A stretch of DNA of 64,000 nucleotides from Halobaculum sp. MBLA0143 (GCF_041361465.1 NZ_JBGKAC010000002.1:1-64000); one strand, 5' to 3'; shown: positions 36,113 to 45,114, counted from the stretch's first letter. Made by a program: numbers and translations. The notes: a model not told the origin generated them from the letters alone.

Positions 36113-37072
36113 ATGACCGACGGGGCGGAGTCAGAAGTGGACAGTTCGAGCAAGGCTACCGACTCGGCGCCGGACGGCGAGCAGTCGTTGCCCGGGGGAG
36201 AGGAGACGAGACAGCGGAACGGGCGGTCGGCGACCGAAGGGGAGACGACACGACGGAACGGGCGGCCGTCGACTGGGAGAGAGGAGACGACACGACGGAA
36301 CGGGCGATCGTCGACCGAAGGGGAGACGACACGACGGAACGGGCGGCCGTCGACTGGGAGAGAAGAGACGAGACGCGGCGAGCAGTCGGCGACCGGAGGG
36401 ACCGCTCCGGGCCTCGGCGACCGCGACGACGACGTTGGGTTGGGACTGTTGGACGAGCAGATGGGACCGAGTTCGGCGCTCGCGCACCTCTACCGCGGCG
36501 AGCTCCACCGGACGAAGTTCTGGCGCGAACGGCTGGACCGGACGACCAACTGGGCGGTGATCCTGATCGCCGCGATCCTGACGTGGACGTTCTCGGCGGA
36601 GTCACACCCCCACTACGTCGTTCTGGTCGGCGTCGCCGCGCTGACGGTGTTCCTGATCGTCGAGGCGCGCCGCTACCGCGGCTACGACATCTGGCGCTCG
36701 CGGGTGCGTGACCTCCAGCGGAACGTGTTCGCACCCGGACTCGACCCCGACTGCGAGCCGTCGGAGGGGTGGCGCGAACGGCTGAGCGCGGCGTACGCCT
36801 CTCCGGAGCCGGCAGTGACGGCGGAGGAAGCGGTCGCGCACCGACTCCGACGCATGTACCTCCCGCTCGTGTTCGTCGTGCTCGGTGCGTGGGTGATCCG
36901 CGTCACCGCGTTCGTCGCGGAGCCGTGGCCGGCCAGCGCCGCCGTCGGCGACGCGTCCGGAGTGGTGGTGACGGCCGTCGTCGCCGGCTACGCGCTCGTG
37001 GCCGTCGTCGTCGCCCTCAGACCCCGGACCTGGCACGGTGACGAGGAACTGCGTCACGACGAGCGAGCGTAG
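36113..37072 (+). CDS. DUF2270 membrane protein with a repetitive N-terminus
   Basis: A 319-residue protein. Residues 105-319 form the DUF2270 domain: MGPSSALAHLYRGELHRTKF, one helix pair (NWAVILIAAILTWTFSA; YVVLVGVAALTVFLIVE), an RDLQRNVFAPGL segment, and two more helices. The first 100 residues are unusual: a repeated RRNGRxSTxxxET unit with net positive charge in an otherwise acidic proteome. The DNA repeat is at 36240-36365. The family function is unknown. It stands alone, just before a convergent regulator. Confidence 0.8.
   Translation: MTDGAESEVDSSSKATDSAPDGEQSLPGGEETRQRNGRSATEGETTRRNGRPSTGREETTRRNGRSSTEGETTRRNGRPSTGREETRRGEQSATGGTAPGLGDRDDDVGLGLLDEQMGPSSALAHLYRGELHRTKFWRERLDRTTNWAVILIAAILTWTFSAESHPHYVVLVGVAALTVFLIVEARRYRGYDIWRSRVRDLQRNVFAPGLDPDCEPSEGWRERLSAAYASPEPAVTAEEAVAHRLRRMYLPLVFVVLGAWVIRVTAFVAEPWPASAAVGDASGVVVTAVVAGYALVAVVVALRPRTWHGDEELRHDERA
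36240..36365 (+). repeat. in-frame direct repeats in the DUF2270 gene
   Basis: A block starting GGGGAGACGACACGACGG recurs nearly unchanged at 36240 and 36318 (78-base period, 44 of the following bases conserved), with a third shorter match between them at about 36285. The repeat encodes RRNGR(P/S)ST units and is the kind of repeat that can change length by slippage or recombination. Confidence 0.75.
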
Positions 37073-37078
37073 CTGCCG

Positions 37079-37453
37079 TCACTCCGGCCGTCTCCACACC
37101 CTGACCACCGGACCCTCGGTGGCGACGGCCACGCGGACGTCTCGGACCGCGGCCGTGTACGTCGTCGGCGGGCGACCCTCACACGGGAGTCGACTCCCCT
37201 CGTGGAGCAGTCCGGCCTCCGAGAGTCGGTCGAGCTTCCGGTACGTCGTCGAGGTCGGCACGTTCGTCGCGGCCGCGATCTCCTCGACGGACCGGTAGCG
37301 GTCGCGGACGGCGGCGAGGATCGCCCGACAGTCGTCGTCGGCCAGCGCAGAGAGCACGGCCGCTGCGCGCTCGTCCGGTAGTGTCGTCGACCCCTCGAGG
37401 CGCGTCCTGACGGCTGTCGTCGGGACTCTCCGTCGCTCCTGTGACTCGCTCAT
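37079..37453 (-). CDS. winged-helix transcriptional regulator
   Basis: A 124-residue cytoplasmic protein with a winged helix: DDDCRAILAAVRDRYRSVEE then AAATNVPTSTTYRKLDRLSE, the helix-turn-helix, and LLHEGSR as the wing. This is the ArsR-like/DUF7342-type haloarchaeal class. No ligand cysteines are apparent at the usual ArsR positions. The ATG at 37453 is favoured over one eight codons upstream because it gives an acidic MSESQE start. Convergent with DUF2270. Confidence 0.76.
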   Translation of the reverse strand: MSESQERRRVPTTAVRTRLEGSTTLPDERAAAVLSALADDDCRAILAAVRDRYRSVEEIAAATNVPTSTTYRKLDRLSEAGLLHEGSRLPCEGRPPTTYTAAVRDVRVAVATEGPVVRVWRRPE

Positions 37454-37579
37454 ACCCGTCTCTGGTCGCCGGGGCACCTCGTTACCCGCCGCGTAACGGC
37501 ACCACGAGCCGACTGAAGGCGTTGCCTACTGGCCACGTAGGCACGGACAACTTCCGGTGTCGCCGCGTCGCGGCTGCCG

Positions 37580-38218
37580 TCACCGCCGCCACAGCGTCGA
37601 CAGCCGCGTCACGGCCACCGTCACCGCCAACGGCAGCCGAGCGTCCGACAGCGTGTGATCCACCCGTGTCCAGTCGACTCGCTCGACACAGCACATCGCC
37701 AACAACGACCCGCTGGTGACCGCGGTCCAGGCTGGCGCGGTCGCGGGCGCCAACGTGGTCCCCGCGAGCGCGATCGTCGCCGCCAGCCCGCCCAAGAGGT
37801 GTCGGCGACGGAGGCCGTCGGCCAGCGCCGGGTCGGTGTCACGCCCTTCCAGTCCGTCGAGAAACGCGATCAACCGGTCTGCCGGCGGCCGCCGTACTAC
37901 GTCACCCCGGCTGCGATCGTAGTCGATCACACCCTCGTCTGCCAGCTTCGGGAGGTGGTTCTGGTAGAGGCTGATGTACACTCGTTTCCGTTGGGCCGAC
38001 GTGAGCAGCGTCGGCTCCGTGTCGTTCTCCTCGGCCGCGATCCGTTCCGCCAGTTCCGACAGCGTCGTCTCCGGTGTGTCCGCGAGTGCCGACAACACTG
38101 CCCGCCGTCTGCCGTTCTTCAGCAGCCCGAACGCCTCGTCGTATCCCAACTCACTCGTCGTCTCCGTCCCGACTGCAGTCGTTTCTCCAGTCTCACTGCC
38201 GTCTGGTGTCGTACTCAT
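37580..38218 (-). CDS. DUF7344-type winged-helix protein with membrane tail
   Basis: A 212-residue protein with the winged helix at about residues 22-110 (EAFGLLKNGRRRAVLSALAD; SAQRKRVYISLYQNHLPKL) and a hydrophobic C-terminal part from about 140 to 195. It is encoded downstream of the HalOD1 gene at 38502 on the same strand, with 283 bases between. That gap includes AT-rich TACATAAAT near 38287. A GTG six bases upstream is an alternative start. Confidence 0.78.
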   Translation of the reverse strand: MSTTPDGSETGETTAVGTETTSELGYDEAFGLLKNGRRRAVLSALADTPETTLSELAERIAAEENDTEPTLLTSAQRKRVYISLYQNHLPKLADEGVIDYDRSRGDVVRRPPADRLIAFLDGLEGRDTDPALADGLRRRHLLGGLAATIALAGTTLAPATAPAWTAVTSGSLLAMCCVERVDWTRVDHTLSDARLPLAVTVAVTRLSTLWRR

Positions 38219-38501
38219 CGTGACGCCTCCCTCACACACGGTCCGAGTGTGTCGGAGGTGTGCGTGTGCAGATTCTCTGTTCCGGTACATAAATCCGGGT
38301 CACGGTAACACCACTCGAACTGTCTGGAGACTCGTGGTTCAGATTCCGAAACAAAAATCGATAACGGAGTAGAGAAATGAGTACAGAGTGGACTTTGATA
38401 CGGAGGAACGCCGACTCACCGGACCCGACCGCGAACTGGCGCGCGGTCGGTCACTGTCTCGTCCGAGGCCGGCTCCCCGTCGGTACCAGAGACGGTCGGT
38501 G

Positions 38502-38780
38502 TCACTCGATCCGGTGTTCGGGGGGTACCACCGCGATGCTCCGGCTGTCGACGGTGACGACACAGTCCTCGTACTCGAACTGGACGACCGGGTCGCCGTC
38601 GCCCTCGAACAACGCCTGGACGGCGTCCGGATCGATCGCCTCCGACAGCGGCGTCAACGCGTCCGGCGCCGTTCCACGTAGTTCGGCGACGGTCGTCACG
38701 ACCGCGACTGTCAGCTCCGTCCCGGGGTCCCACTCCCGGACGGTCGACTCCTCCTGTCTGGCCCCGTTCGGATCTCGCAT
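38502..38780 (-). CDS. HalOD1 output-domain protein
   Basis: A 92-residue protein made of one HalOD1 domain: ELTVAVVTTVAELRGTAPDA, helix IDPDAVQALF, strands VVQFEYEDCVVTVDS. The domain covers nearly the whole chain. It lies upstream of a DUF7344 regulator on the same strand, repeating the pair seen at 35119-35765. The biochemical action of HalOD1 is not known. Confidence 0.82.
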   Translation of the reverse strand: MRDPNGARQEESTVREWDPGTELTVAVVTTVAELRGTAPDALTPLSEAIDPDAVQALFEGDGDPVVQFEYEDCVVTVDSRSIAVVPPEHRIE

Positions 38781-38919
38781 CCGTGTCTACCCTTCGACTA
38801 CTCACTACCCATCGATAAAGTAACTATCGACTACTGGGGCTCCGGCCGGCGGAGCCGTCGGCGACGAGCGGGGAAGCCACTGCATAACCAACTCCACTGC
38901 CCGCCTCTCTCCTCCGAGG

Positions 38920-39771
38920 ATGTCACACGACCGATCACTCCGGACCCGACTCCGGAGTCTGGCACGCAGGGTTCGTCCGCCGGAACACACCGGAGAGAAC
39001 CGTTGTCGTCCGTGTACCGCACTGAACACGCTGTTGGTCGCGCTCGTCGGCGGCGCGCTCGCGTCACAGTGGCCGCTCGTCGGCGGCGCGACCGTCGTCG
39101 TCGGGCTCGCGTCCGTCGCCGTCCGGGGGTACGCCGTCCCGTACACGCCGACGCTCACCCGTCGGTACCTCCCGGACCGGGTCTGGGCGTGGTTCCACGC
39201 CCCGACGGTGTCCGACGAGGACGATCCGAACGCCGAGCGCGTGCTCGTCGCCGCGGGGATCCTCCGTTCGACGGGGGAGGGGGACGACGAGCTCGAGCTG
39301 TCGCCGCCGTTCCGGTCTCGGTGGCAGTCGGCGACGGATCGGCTCGGCACCGCGGCCGACCCGGACGCGCTGCTCCGGCTGGCGGAGTTCCCGGACGTGG
39401 AGCCGTCTGCGGTGAGCTTCCGCCGGTCGCCCGAGCAGTTCGAAGCGTTCGTCGACGACACTGCCGTCGCGGAGTGGGAGTCTCCGACGGCCGCTCGGCT
39501 CGACCTGGCGGCCGCCCCCCTGGTCGCCCGTCGGTCGAGCCACTGGGGCTCGTTGGACTTCGAGGCACGCACGACCGTGCTCGCGGGGCTCCGGCTGTGG
39601 CTGGACCGGTGTCCGGACTGTCGGGGGCAGGTGGCGCTGTCGCGCGAGACGGTGCCGTCGTGTTGTCGTGACGTGCCGGTGGTCGCCGGTGGCTGTGTCG
39701 ACTGCGGGACGCGACTGTTCGAGGCGCCGGTGCCCCGGGACGGCGAGCGAGCGAGACAGACGAACGACTAG
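38920..39771 (+). CDS. membrane protein with CxxC zinc-ribbon ends (paralogue)
   Basis: A 283-residue paralogue of the protein at 21840. It has CRPCTALN near residue 30, two membrane helices, the nearly identical YTPTLTRRYLPDRVWAWF, a soluble acidic middle part, and the C-terminal zinc ribbon (CPDCRGQ; SCC; CVDCGTR). Its last codons overlap the convergent DUF7344 gene by four bases. The similarity is strong in the membrane core and the ribbon and weak in the middle, which points to an old duplication. Confidence 0.73.
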   Translation: MSHDRSLRTRLRSLARRVRPPEHTGENRCRPCTALNTLLVALVGGALASQWPLVGGATVVVGLASVAVRGYAVPYTPTLTRRYLPDRVWAWFHAPTVSDEDDPNAERVLVAAGILRSTGEGDDELELSPPFRSRWQSATDRLGTAADPDALLRLAEFPDVEPSAVSFRRSPEQFEAFVDDTAVAEWESPTAARLDLAAAPLVARRSSHWGSLDFEARTTVLAGLRLWLDRCPDCRGQVALSRETVPSCCRDVPVVAGGCVDCGTRLFEAPVPRDGERARQTND

Positions 39772-40301
39772 CGGTCGAACAGGAGCCGGCGGTACAGCCA
39801 CCGTCGGTGCCACACTCTGGCAATACCGACACCCGCCAGCGCCGCCAGCGAGACGACGGTGACGACGAGCCCGTCCAGTTCCGCGAGCGGCGGCACGTCC
39901 AGGTGGATCAACAACAGCCCCCACAGCCCGGCGACGGCGACGTTCCGGTACCACTCTGCCCACGTCATCCCGCCGGGGGCGGCGTGGCGGTAACGGTCCA
40001 ACGCCCGCGCCCGGCGACGCAGCCGGACGACCTGGTGGTCGCGGTCGTACGCGACGACGTCGGCGGCCGCCAGCCGCGGGAGGTGTGTCTGGCGCAGCGA
40101 GTTGTACACGCTCTGGCGGAGCCGTTCTGGCGGCGGACGCTCGCTCGTCTCCCGCCGGACGACGGCGTCCGTCAGCTCCGCGAGCGAACACCGTCCGGCG
40201 GCGCGAAGCTGCACGAGCGTCCGCCGTCTGCGGTCGTTGCCCAGGAGCTCGTACGCCTCCGTCGGCTCGATCTCGACGGGCGCGGGTGTGGACTGCTGCA
40301 C
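39768..40301 (-). CDS. DUF7344-type winged-helix protein with membrane tail (paralogue)
   Basis: A 177-residue protein with winged helix at about residues 15-100 (EAYELLGNDRRRRTLVQLRA; SVYNSLRQTHLPRLAAADVV) and two membrane helices at about 118-160. It forms with the zinc-ribbon gene at 38920 a convergent pair that repeats the pair at 21840/22849. It is divergent from the TasA-like gene at 40450, just as its paralogue at 22849 is divergent from the first SipW gene at 23801. This suggests control of the adjacent export module. Confidence 0.78.
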   Translation of the reverse strand: MQQSTPAPVEIEPTEAYELLGNDRRRRTLVQLRAAGRCSLAELTDAVVRRETSERPPPERLRQSVYNSLRQTHLPRLAAADVVAYDRDHQVVRLRRRARALDRYRHAAPGGMTWAEWYRNVAVAGLWGLLLIHLDVPPLAELDGLVVTVVSLAALAGVGIARVWHRRWLYRRLLFDR

Positions 40302-40449
40302 GGTTCGTCGCCGGGTGGACGCCCGGCACCGAAGTAACTACACGCCGGCTACTTCGGCGGGAGCTGGCCGTAGCTGGCGCCTAACGAAGACGAGTGGGGT
40401 CGTAGCGGGCGACGGCGTGACCCCCCCGACGGGCCGCCGGAGCACACAC

Positions 40450-41199
40450 ATGGACAGGCAGACTCGACGCGGCCTCCTGATTGCGGTGGGCGGACTGACT
40501 GCGACAGTCGCGGCGGTAGGCGACCGCCGGTCGTCACCCTGGGGCTACTCGGTCGCCGCGGACCCGGACGGCGACACGGACGACACACGGCTCCGAGTCG
40601 CGTGGTACACGCGCTACGACGGTGTCGTGACGACACAGGACGGTTCGGTCGACGCGGAGACTGCGCTCGATCCGGACCAGACCCCGGCGTACCGCGAGGA
40701 GGCGGCGAGTGCGGTCGTCACTGTCGGCAACGTGGTCCCGGGCGACGACGGCCGCCTGGCCATCGGCCTGCTCGCGGCAGACCGACCGAACGACGACGAG
40801 GGGGTCGCCGTCTGGCTCCGCCCGTCGCTCACCGAGTCCGAGAACGGCGTGACGGACCCGGAGGCGGCGGCGTCGGACGAGGGACCCGGCGGCGAGCTGG
40901 GGGCTGCCCTGGAGACAGTCGTGTGGCGCGACGACGGGCTCGTGGGTGCGTGTGACGGCACGCAGGGGATCGACGAGCCGACGGTCGCCGAGGGCAGTCT
41001 CCGCGGAACGGTCGCGGCGCTGTCGGACGGCTATCGGGTCGCCGACTGTCTCTCGCAGGGGAGCCGCGTCTGTCTGGGACTGTCGTGGTCGCTGCCGGCA
41101 GACGTCGGTGACTACGTCCAGACGGACGAGGCGAGACTGGATCTCGTGTTCGCGGGCGTACCGTGCGGGAGCCCGAACCCCTTCGGAGGGTCGCCGTGA
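40450..41199 (+). CDS. TasA-like exported protein, first gene of export module B
   Basis: A 249-residue protein with a Tat-type signal MDRQTRRGLLIAVGGLTATVA. The core repeats that of 28337: WYTRYDGVV, VVPGDDGRLAIGL, TVWRDDGLVG, and the C-terminal YVQTDEARLDLVFAGVPC. It is coupled with the next gene by a four-base overlap if the GTG at 41196 is used. It opens a four-gene operon with the same order as module A. The two proteins differ by many substitutions, so the modules are old paralogues. Confidence 0.78.
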   Translation: MDRQTRRGLLIAVGGLTATVAAVGDRRSSPWGYSVAADPDGDTDDTRLRVAWYTRYDGVVTTQDGSVDAETALDPDQTPAYREEAASAVVTVGNVVPGDDGRLAIGLLAADRPNDDEGVAVWLRPSLTESENGVTDPEAAASDEGPGGELGAALETVVWRDDGLVGACDGTQGIDEPTVAEGSLRGTVAALSDGYRVADCLSQGSRVCLGLSWSLPADVGDYVQTDEARLDLVFAGVPCGSPNPFGGSP

Positions 41200-41828
41200 C
41201 CGCCGACGGACCGTCGCGGCGACGGCTGTTGGGGGCGCTGACGGCCGCCGCCGGCACGGGGTTCCTGGGGGCGACCGGCGTGTACGCTACCCTGTCGGAT
41301 CGAGAGGTCGTCGGCGGCAACGTGTTCACGAGCGGATCGCTCGGGCTGGCCGTCGGTGCCGCGACCGCCGACGGCGAGCCGCCGGCGCCGCCGACGACGT
41401 TCGAGGACGGCCAGACGCTGTCGGTGTCGTTCGACGACCTGACCCCGGGTGACACGGGTGGGGTGACGGCCGCCGGGCAGGTCTCCGGCGGTGCCGCGCG
41501 GCTGTGGCTGACGGCGACGACTCCGTCGACGCGTCTCGCGGACCAACTCGTCGTGTCGGTGGCGTCCCGGGTGCCGTGTTCGGCGACGGCGACGACGGCG
41601 ATCTACGACGGGTCGCTGTCGGGACTGGGGGCGGCGCTCGGCGACGGGGTCCGGCTGACGACGACCGAGAGCGACGACTGTCTGGACGGTGTCGCCGGCT
41701 GTGTGGAGCTGTCGTGGTCGCTGCCGTCCGACGCGAGCGTCGACGGCGGCACCGCGGCGGCGACGCTCCAGTTCGGCGCACGGCAGTGCCGACACACGAC
41801 ACCGAGACCGGTGGGGTGGTCGCCGTGA
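41196..41828 (+). CDS. SipW-type exported protein, second gene of export module B
   Basis: A 210-residue protein. The signal SRRRLLGALTAAAGTGFLGA ends with the SipW-like box VYATLSDRE. The mature part contains DDLTPGDTGGV, which matches the KPGDxGEV box of the larger TasA-like proteins, and cysteines at positions similar to those of 29139. The GTG at 41196 overlaps the previous stop by four bases; another GTG at 41163 is possible. Confidence 0.74.
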   Translation: MTADGPSRRRLLGALTAAAGTGFLGATGVYATLSDREVVGGNVFTSGSLGLAVGAATADGEPPAPPTTFEDGQTLSVSFDDLTPGDTGGVTAAGQVSGGAARLWLTATTPSTRLADQLVVSVASRVPCSATATTAIYDGSLSGLGAALGDGVRLTTTESDDCLDGVAGCVELSWSLPSDASVDGGTAAATLQFGARQCRHTTPRPVGWSP

Positions 41829-43048
41829 GTGACGACGCGGACACGACGGGACGGCTGCGAACGATCGCGAACGTCCTCGGGACGGTCCTCCTGGTGGCTC
41901 TCCTCGTCCCGTTCGTGGTGTACGCCGCGCCGTCGGTAGTCGGCGCAGATCAGAGCTACACGGTCGTCTCTGGGAGCATGGAGCCGACGATCGGCGCGGG
42001 CGACGTCGTGATCGTGCGACAGGTGCCGCCCGACCGGATCGGGGCGGGCGACATCGTGACGTTCCGCCACGACGGCGGGCGGCTACCGACGACACACCGG
42101 GTCGTCGAACGGGTCACACAGGACGGGGAGCTGTACTTCCGGACGAAGGGCGACGCCAACGAGGAGGCGGACCCGCAGGCGGTAGCGAGTGATCAGATAA
42201 TCGGGCGCGTCCTCGTCACGCTGCCGTTCGTCGGCCACGTCGTCCAGTTCGGCTCGACGACCGCGGGGTTCGTGTCGTTCGTCGTCGCCCCGCTGACGTT
42301 GTTGGTCGTGACGGAACTGCTGTCGGTCGTCCGGAGCGACGGCGGGAGTGGCTCCCTCGGGACGGGCGGCAGGGATGACGACGACGACGACGGCAACGGC
42401 GACGGAGGCGGTCCCGGCGACGACGACCCCGGCGACGACGACGGCTCGGTGCCGCTGCGGATCGACCCGACCGGAGGAGCCACCGGCGAGGCAGAGACGA
42501 CGGAGCCGAGCGGCGACGGACGGGCGGACCCGGACGGGGACCCGAGCGACGACGGCGGCGAGACGGAGCCGGAAGTCGAGCCGCCGCCGCGCGCCCGGAC
42601 CGTCGAGGCAGACGACGAGCGAGCGGGAGACGGGACACGCGCCACAGACGGCGAGCACGCGGCGCGTAACGGGCACGCGACGGGCGATGAACACGCGACG
42701 GCCGACGGACACGCGACGGCCGACACGGACGTGGCCACCGGCGAGGAACTCGCGGAGCGGGGCGAGACGGCCGAAGGGGGTGAGGCGACCGGAGAGAGCA
42801 GTACGGACACGACACAGGCGGCGGCGGACGGCGGCGAGACGGCAGCGGCGCCGGCGGAGGTGGTCGTCACCCGTTCGGACCTACGGCTGTCGGCGGCGGT
42901 GACGGCGGCGTTCGCTGGCTACGCGGGTTGGGTGTTGTTCCAGACGGGTGTGTCGGCCTGGAGCGTCGGGGCGTTCGTCGCCGGGCTGTTGGCGGTCGGG
43001 TTCGTCCTGACGTTCTACTACGCCGCCGGGGGTGAGGGGGGTGACTGA
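41825..43048 (+). CDS. SipW-type signal peptidase I of export module B
   Basis: A 407-residue membrane peptidase paralogous to the one at 29762. It has a membrane helix at about 12-45, the catalytic serine in VSGSMEPTIGAGD, PTTHRVVERV with the conserved histidine, and GDANEEAD. A second helix, a 190-residue acidic linker with many repeats of ATADGHATAD type, and a final membrane segment (SAAVTAAFAGYAGWVLFQ) complete it. It overlaps its neighbours on both sides. It should process the TasA-like proteins of its own cluster. Confidence 0.88.
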   Translation: MSDDADTTGRLRTIANVLGTVLLVALLVPFVVYAAPSVVGADQSYTVVSGSMEPTIGAGDVVIVRQVPPDRIGAGDIVTFRHDGGRLPTTHRVVERVTQDGELYFRTKGDANEEADPQAVASDQIIGRVLVTLPFVGHVVQFGSTTAGFVSFVVAPLTLLVVTELLSVVRSDGGSGSLGTGGRDDDDDDGNGDGGGPGDDDPGDDDGSVPLRIDPTGGATGEAETTEPSGDGRADPDGDPSDDGGETEPEVEPPPRARTVEADDERAGDGTRATDGEHAARNGHATGDEHATADGHATADTDVATGEELAERGETAEGGEATGESSTDTTQAAADGGETAAAPAEVVVTRSDLRLSAAVTAAFAGYAGWVLFQTGVSAWSVGAFVAGLLAVGFVLTFYYAAGGEGGD

Positions 43049-43391
43049 CACACCGTTGCGGCGGATCGTGGCGCTGGCGCTGGCCGTCGCGGTGGCGGCG
43101 TCGGCGGGCGCCGGCGTCGCGTCGTTCGCGGCGTTCACGGACACGGAGCAGGTCCAGGCGGAGTTCGGCGCCGCGAACGCCCCGGCGACGGCCGGCAACG
43201 ACGGCGGGACGGCGACGGCCACCGCCGGTAACGACGGGGGAACACCGACGGCGACGGCCGGCAACGACGACGGCGGACCGAGCAGCGTCGAACGCCCCGA
43301 CGGCGGCGAGGACAGTGGCGGAGACCCGCTCGTGGTCGTGGAGACGACGCGGATGGCGACGACGGCCCGGACGGTGCGAACGGTCGGTTGA
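43041..43391 (+). CDS. small SipW-type anchored tail protein of export module B
   Basis: A 116-residue protein with one N-terminal membrane helix ending in a SipW-like FAAFTDTEQV, then three copies of ATAGNDGGT-type repeats and an acidic tail. It corresponds in position and layout to the 470-residue repeat protein at 31054, but its stalk is only 40 residues and lacks NET sequons. The GTG at 43041 overlaps the peptidase stop by eight bases; a GTG three codons upstream is an alternative. Confidence 0.66.
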   Translation: MTDTPLRRIVALALAVAVAASAGAGVASFAAFTDTEQVQAEFGAANAPATAGNDGGTATATAGNDGGTPTATAGNDDGGPSSVERPDGGEDSGGDPLVVVETTRMATTARTVRTVG

Positions 43392-44057
43392 ACGACGAGC
43401 GGGCGGACTCTCCTCGCTGGTGTCGTCTCGACGGCACGACCGACCACCCGACGTGCTTCGACGCCGGCGCGTCTGCCGATCTGCTCGTGACTACCCTGTG
43501 GTGTGCACTCGGGAACGACGCTGTTCTCTGGATCGACCGCGGCCCCCGTGCCCGACGGTCTGCCGTTCCCGCTCGGCTCGACGGTCTGCCGTCGCCGTGG
43601 GACAGTCGGGCCTCGGGTAGCCTCCGGCCTCTGCGCGGCGCGTCCGGTGTGCGCGGGGCGGTCGGAGACCGGCGCCGCGCCGAGGGAACCTGTCGCGCTG
43701 TCCCCCGACTGTCGGGGGGTCGTCGTCGAGAGTGAGCCATCCAGTCGCCGTCGAGAGCGAACTCGTCGACGGCCGGGTGTGAGTCGGTCGGACACACTCA
43801 CCAGCAGTGACGAGCTGCCGAACGTCCGTTCGGCGACGCGCACACCGCCACGAGTCGCCGGACGCAGTCCGAGACCTGTCGAGACGCCCTCACGAGGACC
43901 GGCGGCGAGAGCGCCGCTCGCGGCTGTAATCCTGCGACTAACGCCGCTCGAACGACTCGTTCGGGCCCACCGAGCGGTGCGTTCGGTCCGGAGTAGCCTG
44001 CGAGTAGCAAACACCCGACTACCACAATGGGAGACCACCCCACGAGGGGGAGTCACA
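43392..44057. other. 666-base gap between module B and the TasA-like gene group
   Basis: No convincing gene. A plus-strand frame could begin at a TTG at 43388 and run to 43735 with a partly protein-like start, but it becomes arginine-rich; it may be a decayed gene. The end of the gap (44015-44057) contains a hairpin CCCC-ACGA-GGGG next to the ATG at 44058, similar in shape to the second hairpin of the T-loop leader elements, but the T-loop hairpin itself is absent. Confidence 0.35.
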
Positions 44058-45038
44058 ATGACACGAGAGCGCTACGAACTGTCGAGACGGCAGGCACTGG
44101 CGGCACTGGGGACGGTCGGTGTCGCCAGCGCCGGCGCGGGACTGGGGACGAGCGCGTACTTCTCGGACCGCGAGGAGTTCACGGGCAACCAGCTCGCCGC
44201 GGGGGAGTTGGACATGAAGGTGTCCTACGAGGAACACTACAGCGACTGGTCGGAAGACGAGATGGAGGGCATCTCCGAGGAAGACGTGACGATGGAGATG
44301 CCGGCGGACACGGGCAACTTCACCGGGCTGCTGGGCGACGAGGTCGGGCCGATCTGGGTCAGTGACGAGAACGTCTCCACCTTCCAGAACAACACGGAGG
44401 TCGTCAACAGCTCGGCTGGCAAGCCGCTGACGCTGGACCCCGAGTTGGCGTGTGCCGACGGCAACCGGGCGAACGACGACCCGGCGGCCAGCATCGCCTT
44501 GGACGACGTGAAACCGGGAGACTTCGGCGAGCTGACGCTCGACTTCACGCTGTGTGGCAATCCGGGCTACGTCTGGCTGTACGGCGCGCTCACGTCGGCG
44601 TCCGAAAACGGCGTGACGGAGCCGGAGGCGGACGACCCCGACGAGGAGGAGGGGGTCGTGGAACTCCTCGACGAGATCCAGGTGATCGTCTGGGACGACA
44701 CGGACCAGGACAACGTGCTCGACGAGGAGGAGTCGACGCTGGTCGGTCCGGTGTCGCTCCGGACGTTCCTGGCGGAGTACACCCTGGAGCCGACGAACGG
44801 CAGTTTCGGACTGCCGCTACCGGGCGACATCACGGCGACGAGCGCCGGCGGCAGCGGGCGGAACTGTTACAGCGCGGCACCGGCCACCCACGCGGTCGGG
44901 TTCGGGTGGTACCTCCCGGTGGACCACGCCAACGAGATCCAGACGGACTCCGTCACGTTCGATCTCGGGTTCTACACCGAGCAGTGCCGCCACAACGACG
45001 GCTCCGGGCAGAACCGGACGGACGTGCCACAGCCGTGA
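44058..45038 (+). CDS. SipW-dependent TasA-like secreted protein
   Basis: A 326-residue exported protein with signal LSRRQALAALGTVGV ending GTSAYFSDRE. The mature part has SYEEHYSDWSEDE, DDVKPGDFGELTL, GNPGYVWLYG, the acidic block DPDEEEGVVELLDE and the C-terminal EIQTDSVTFDLGFYTEQC. These blocks recur almost unchanged in the next three genes, whereas the parts between them differ. It is the basic form without an inserted domain. It is probably a subunit of a surface fibre. Confidence 0.87.
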   Translation: MTRERYELSRRQALAALGTVGVASAGAGLGTSAYFSDREEFTGNQLAAGELDMKVSYEEHYSDWSEDEMEGISEEDVTMEMPADTGNFTGLLGDEVGPIWVSDENVSTFQNNTEVVNSSAGKPLTLDPELACADGNRANDDPAASIALDDVKPGDFGELTLDFTLCGNPGYVWLYGALTSASENGVTEPEADDPDEEEGVVELLDEIQVIVWDDTDQDNVLDEEESTLVGPVSLRTFLAEYTLEPTNGSFGLPLPGDITATSAGGSGRNCYSAAPATHAVGFGWYLPVDHANEIQTDSVTFDLGFYTEQCRHNDGSGQNRTDVPQP

Positions 45039-45114
45039 TCCGGAGTCACCCCACGCGTACCACACGCCAACCGCCAGCGCCGTCGGGTGAGGACGGCACA
45101 CAGACAACAGACAG

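Noticed and set aside
43388-43735. TTG-started frame after module B
   Set aside because: The start codon is rare and the C-terminal half is arginine-rich like a shadow frame. It may be a relic, but I cannot support a gene.
44015-44057. Hairpin before 44058 as an eighth leader element
   Set aside because: Only a CCCC-ACGA-GGGG hairpin resembling the second hairpin is there. No TTCGACT hairpin or flush closing stem could be found.
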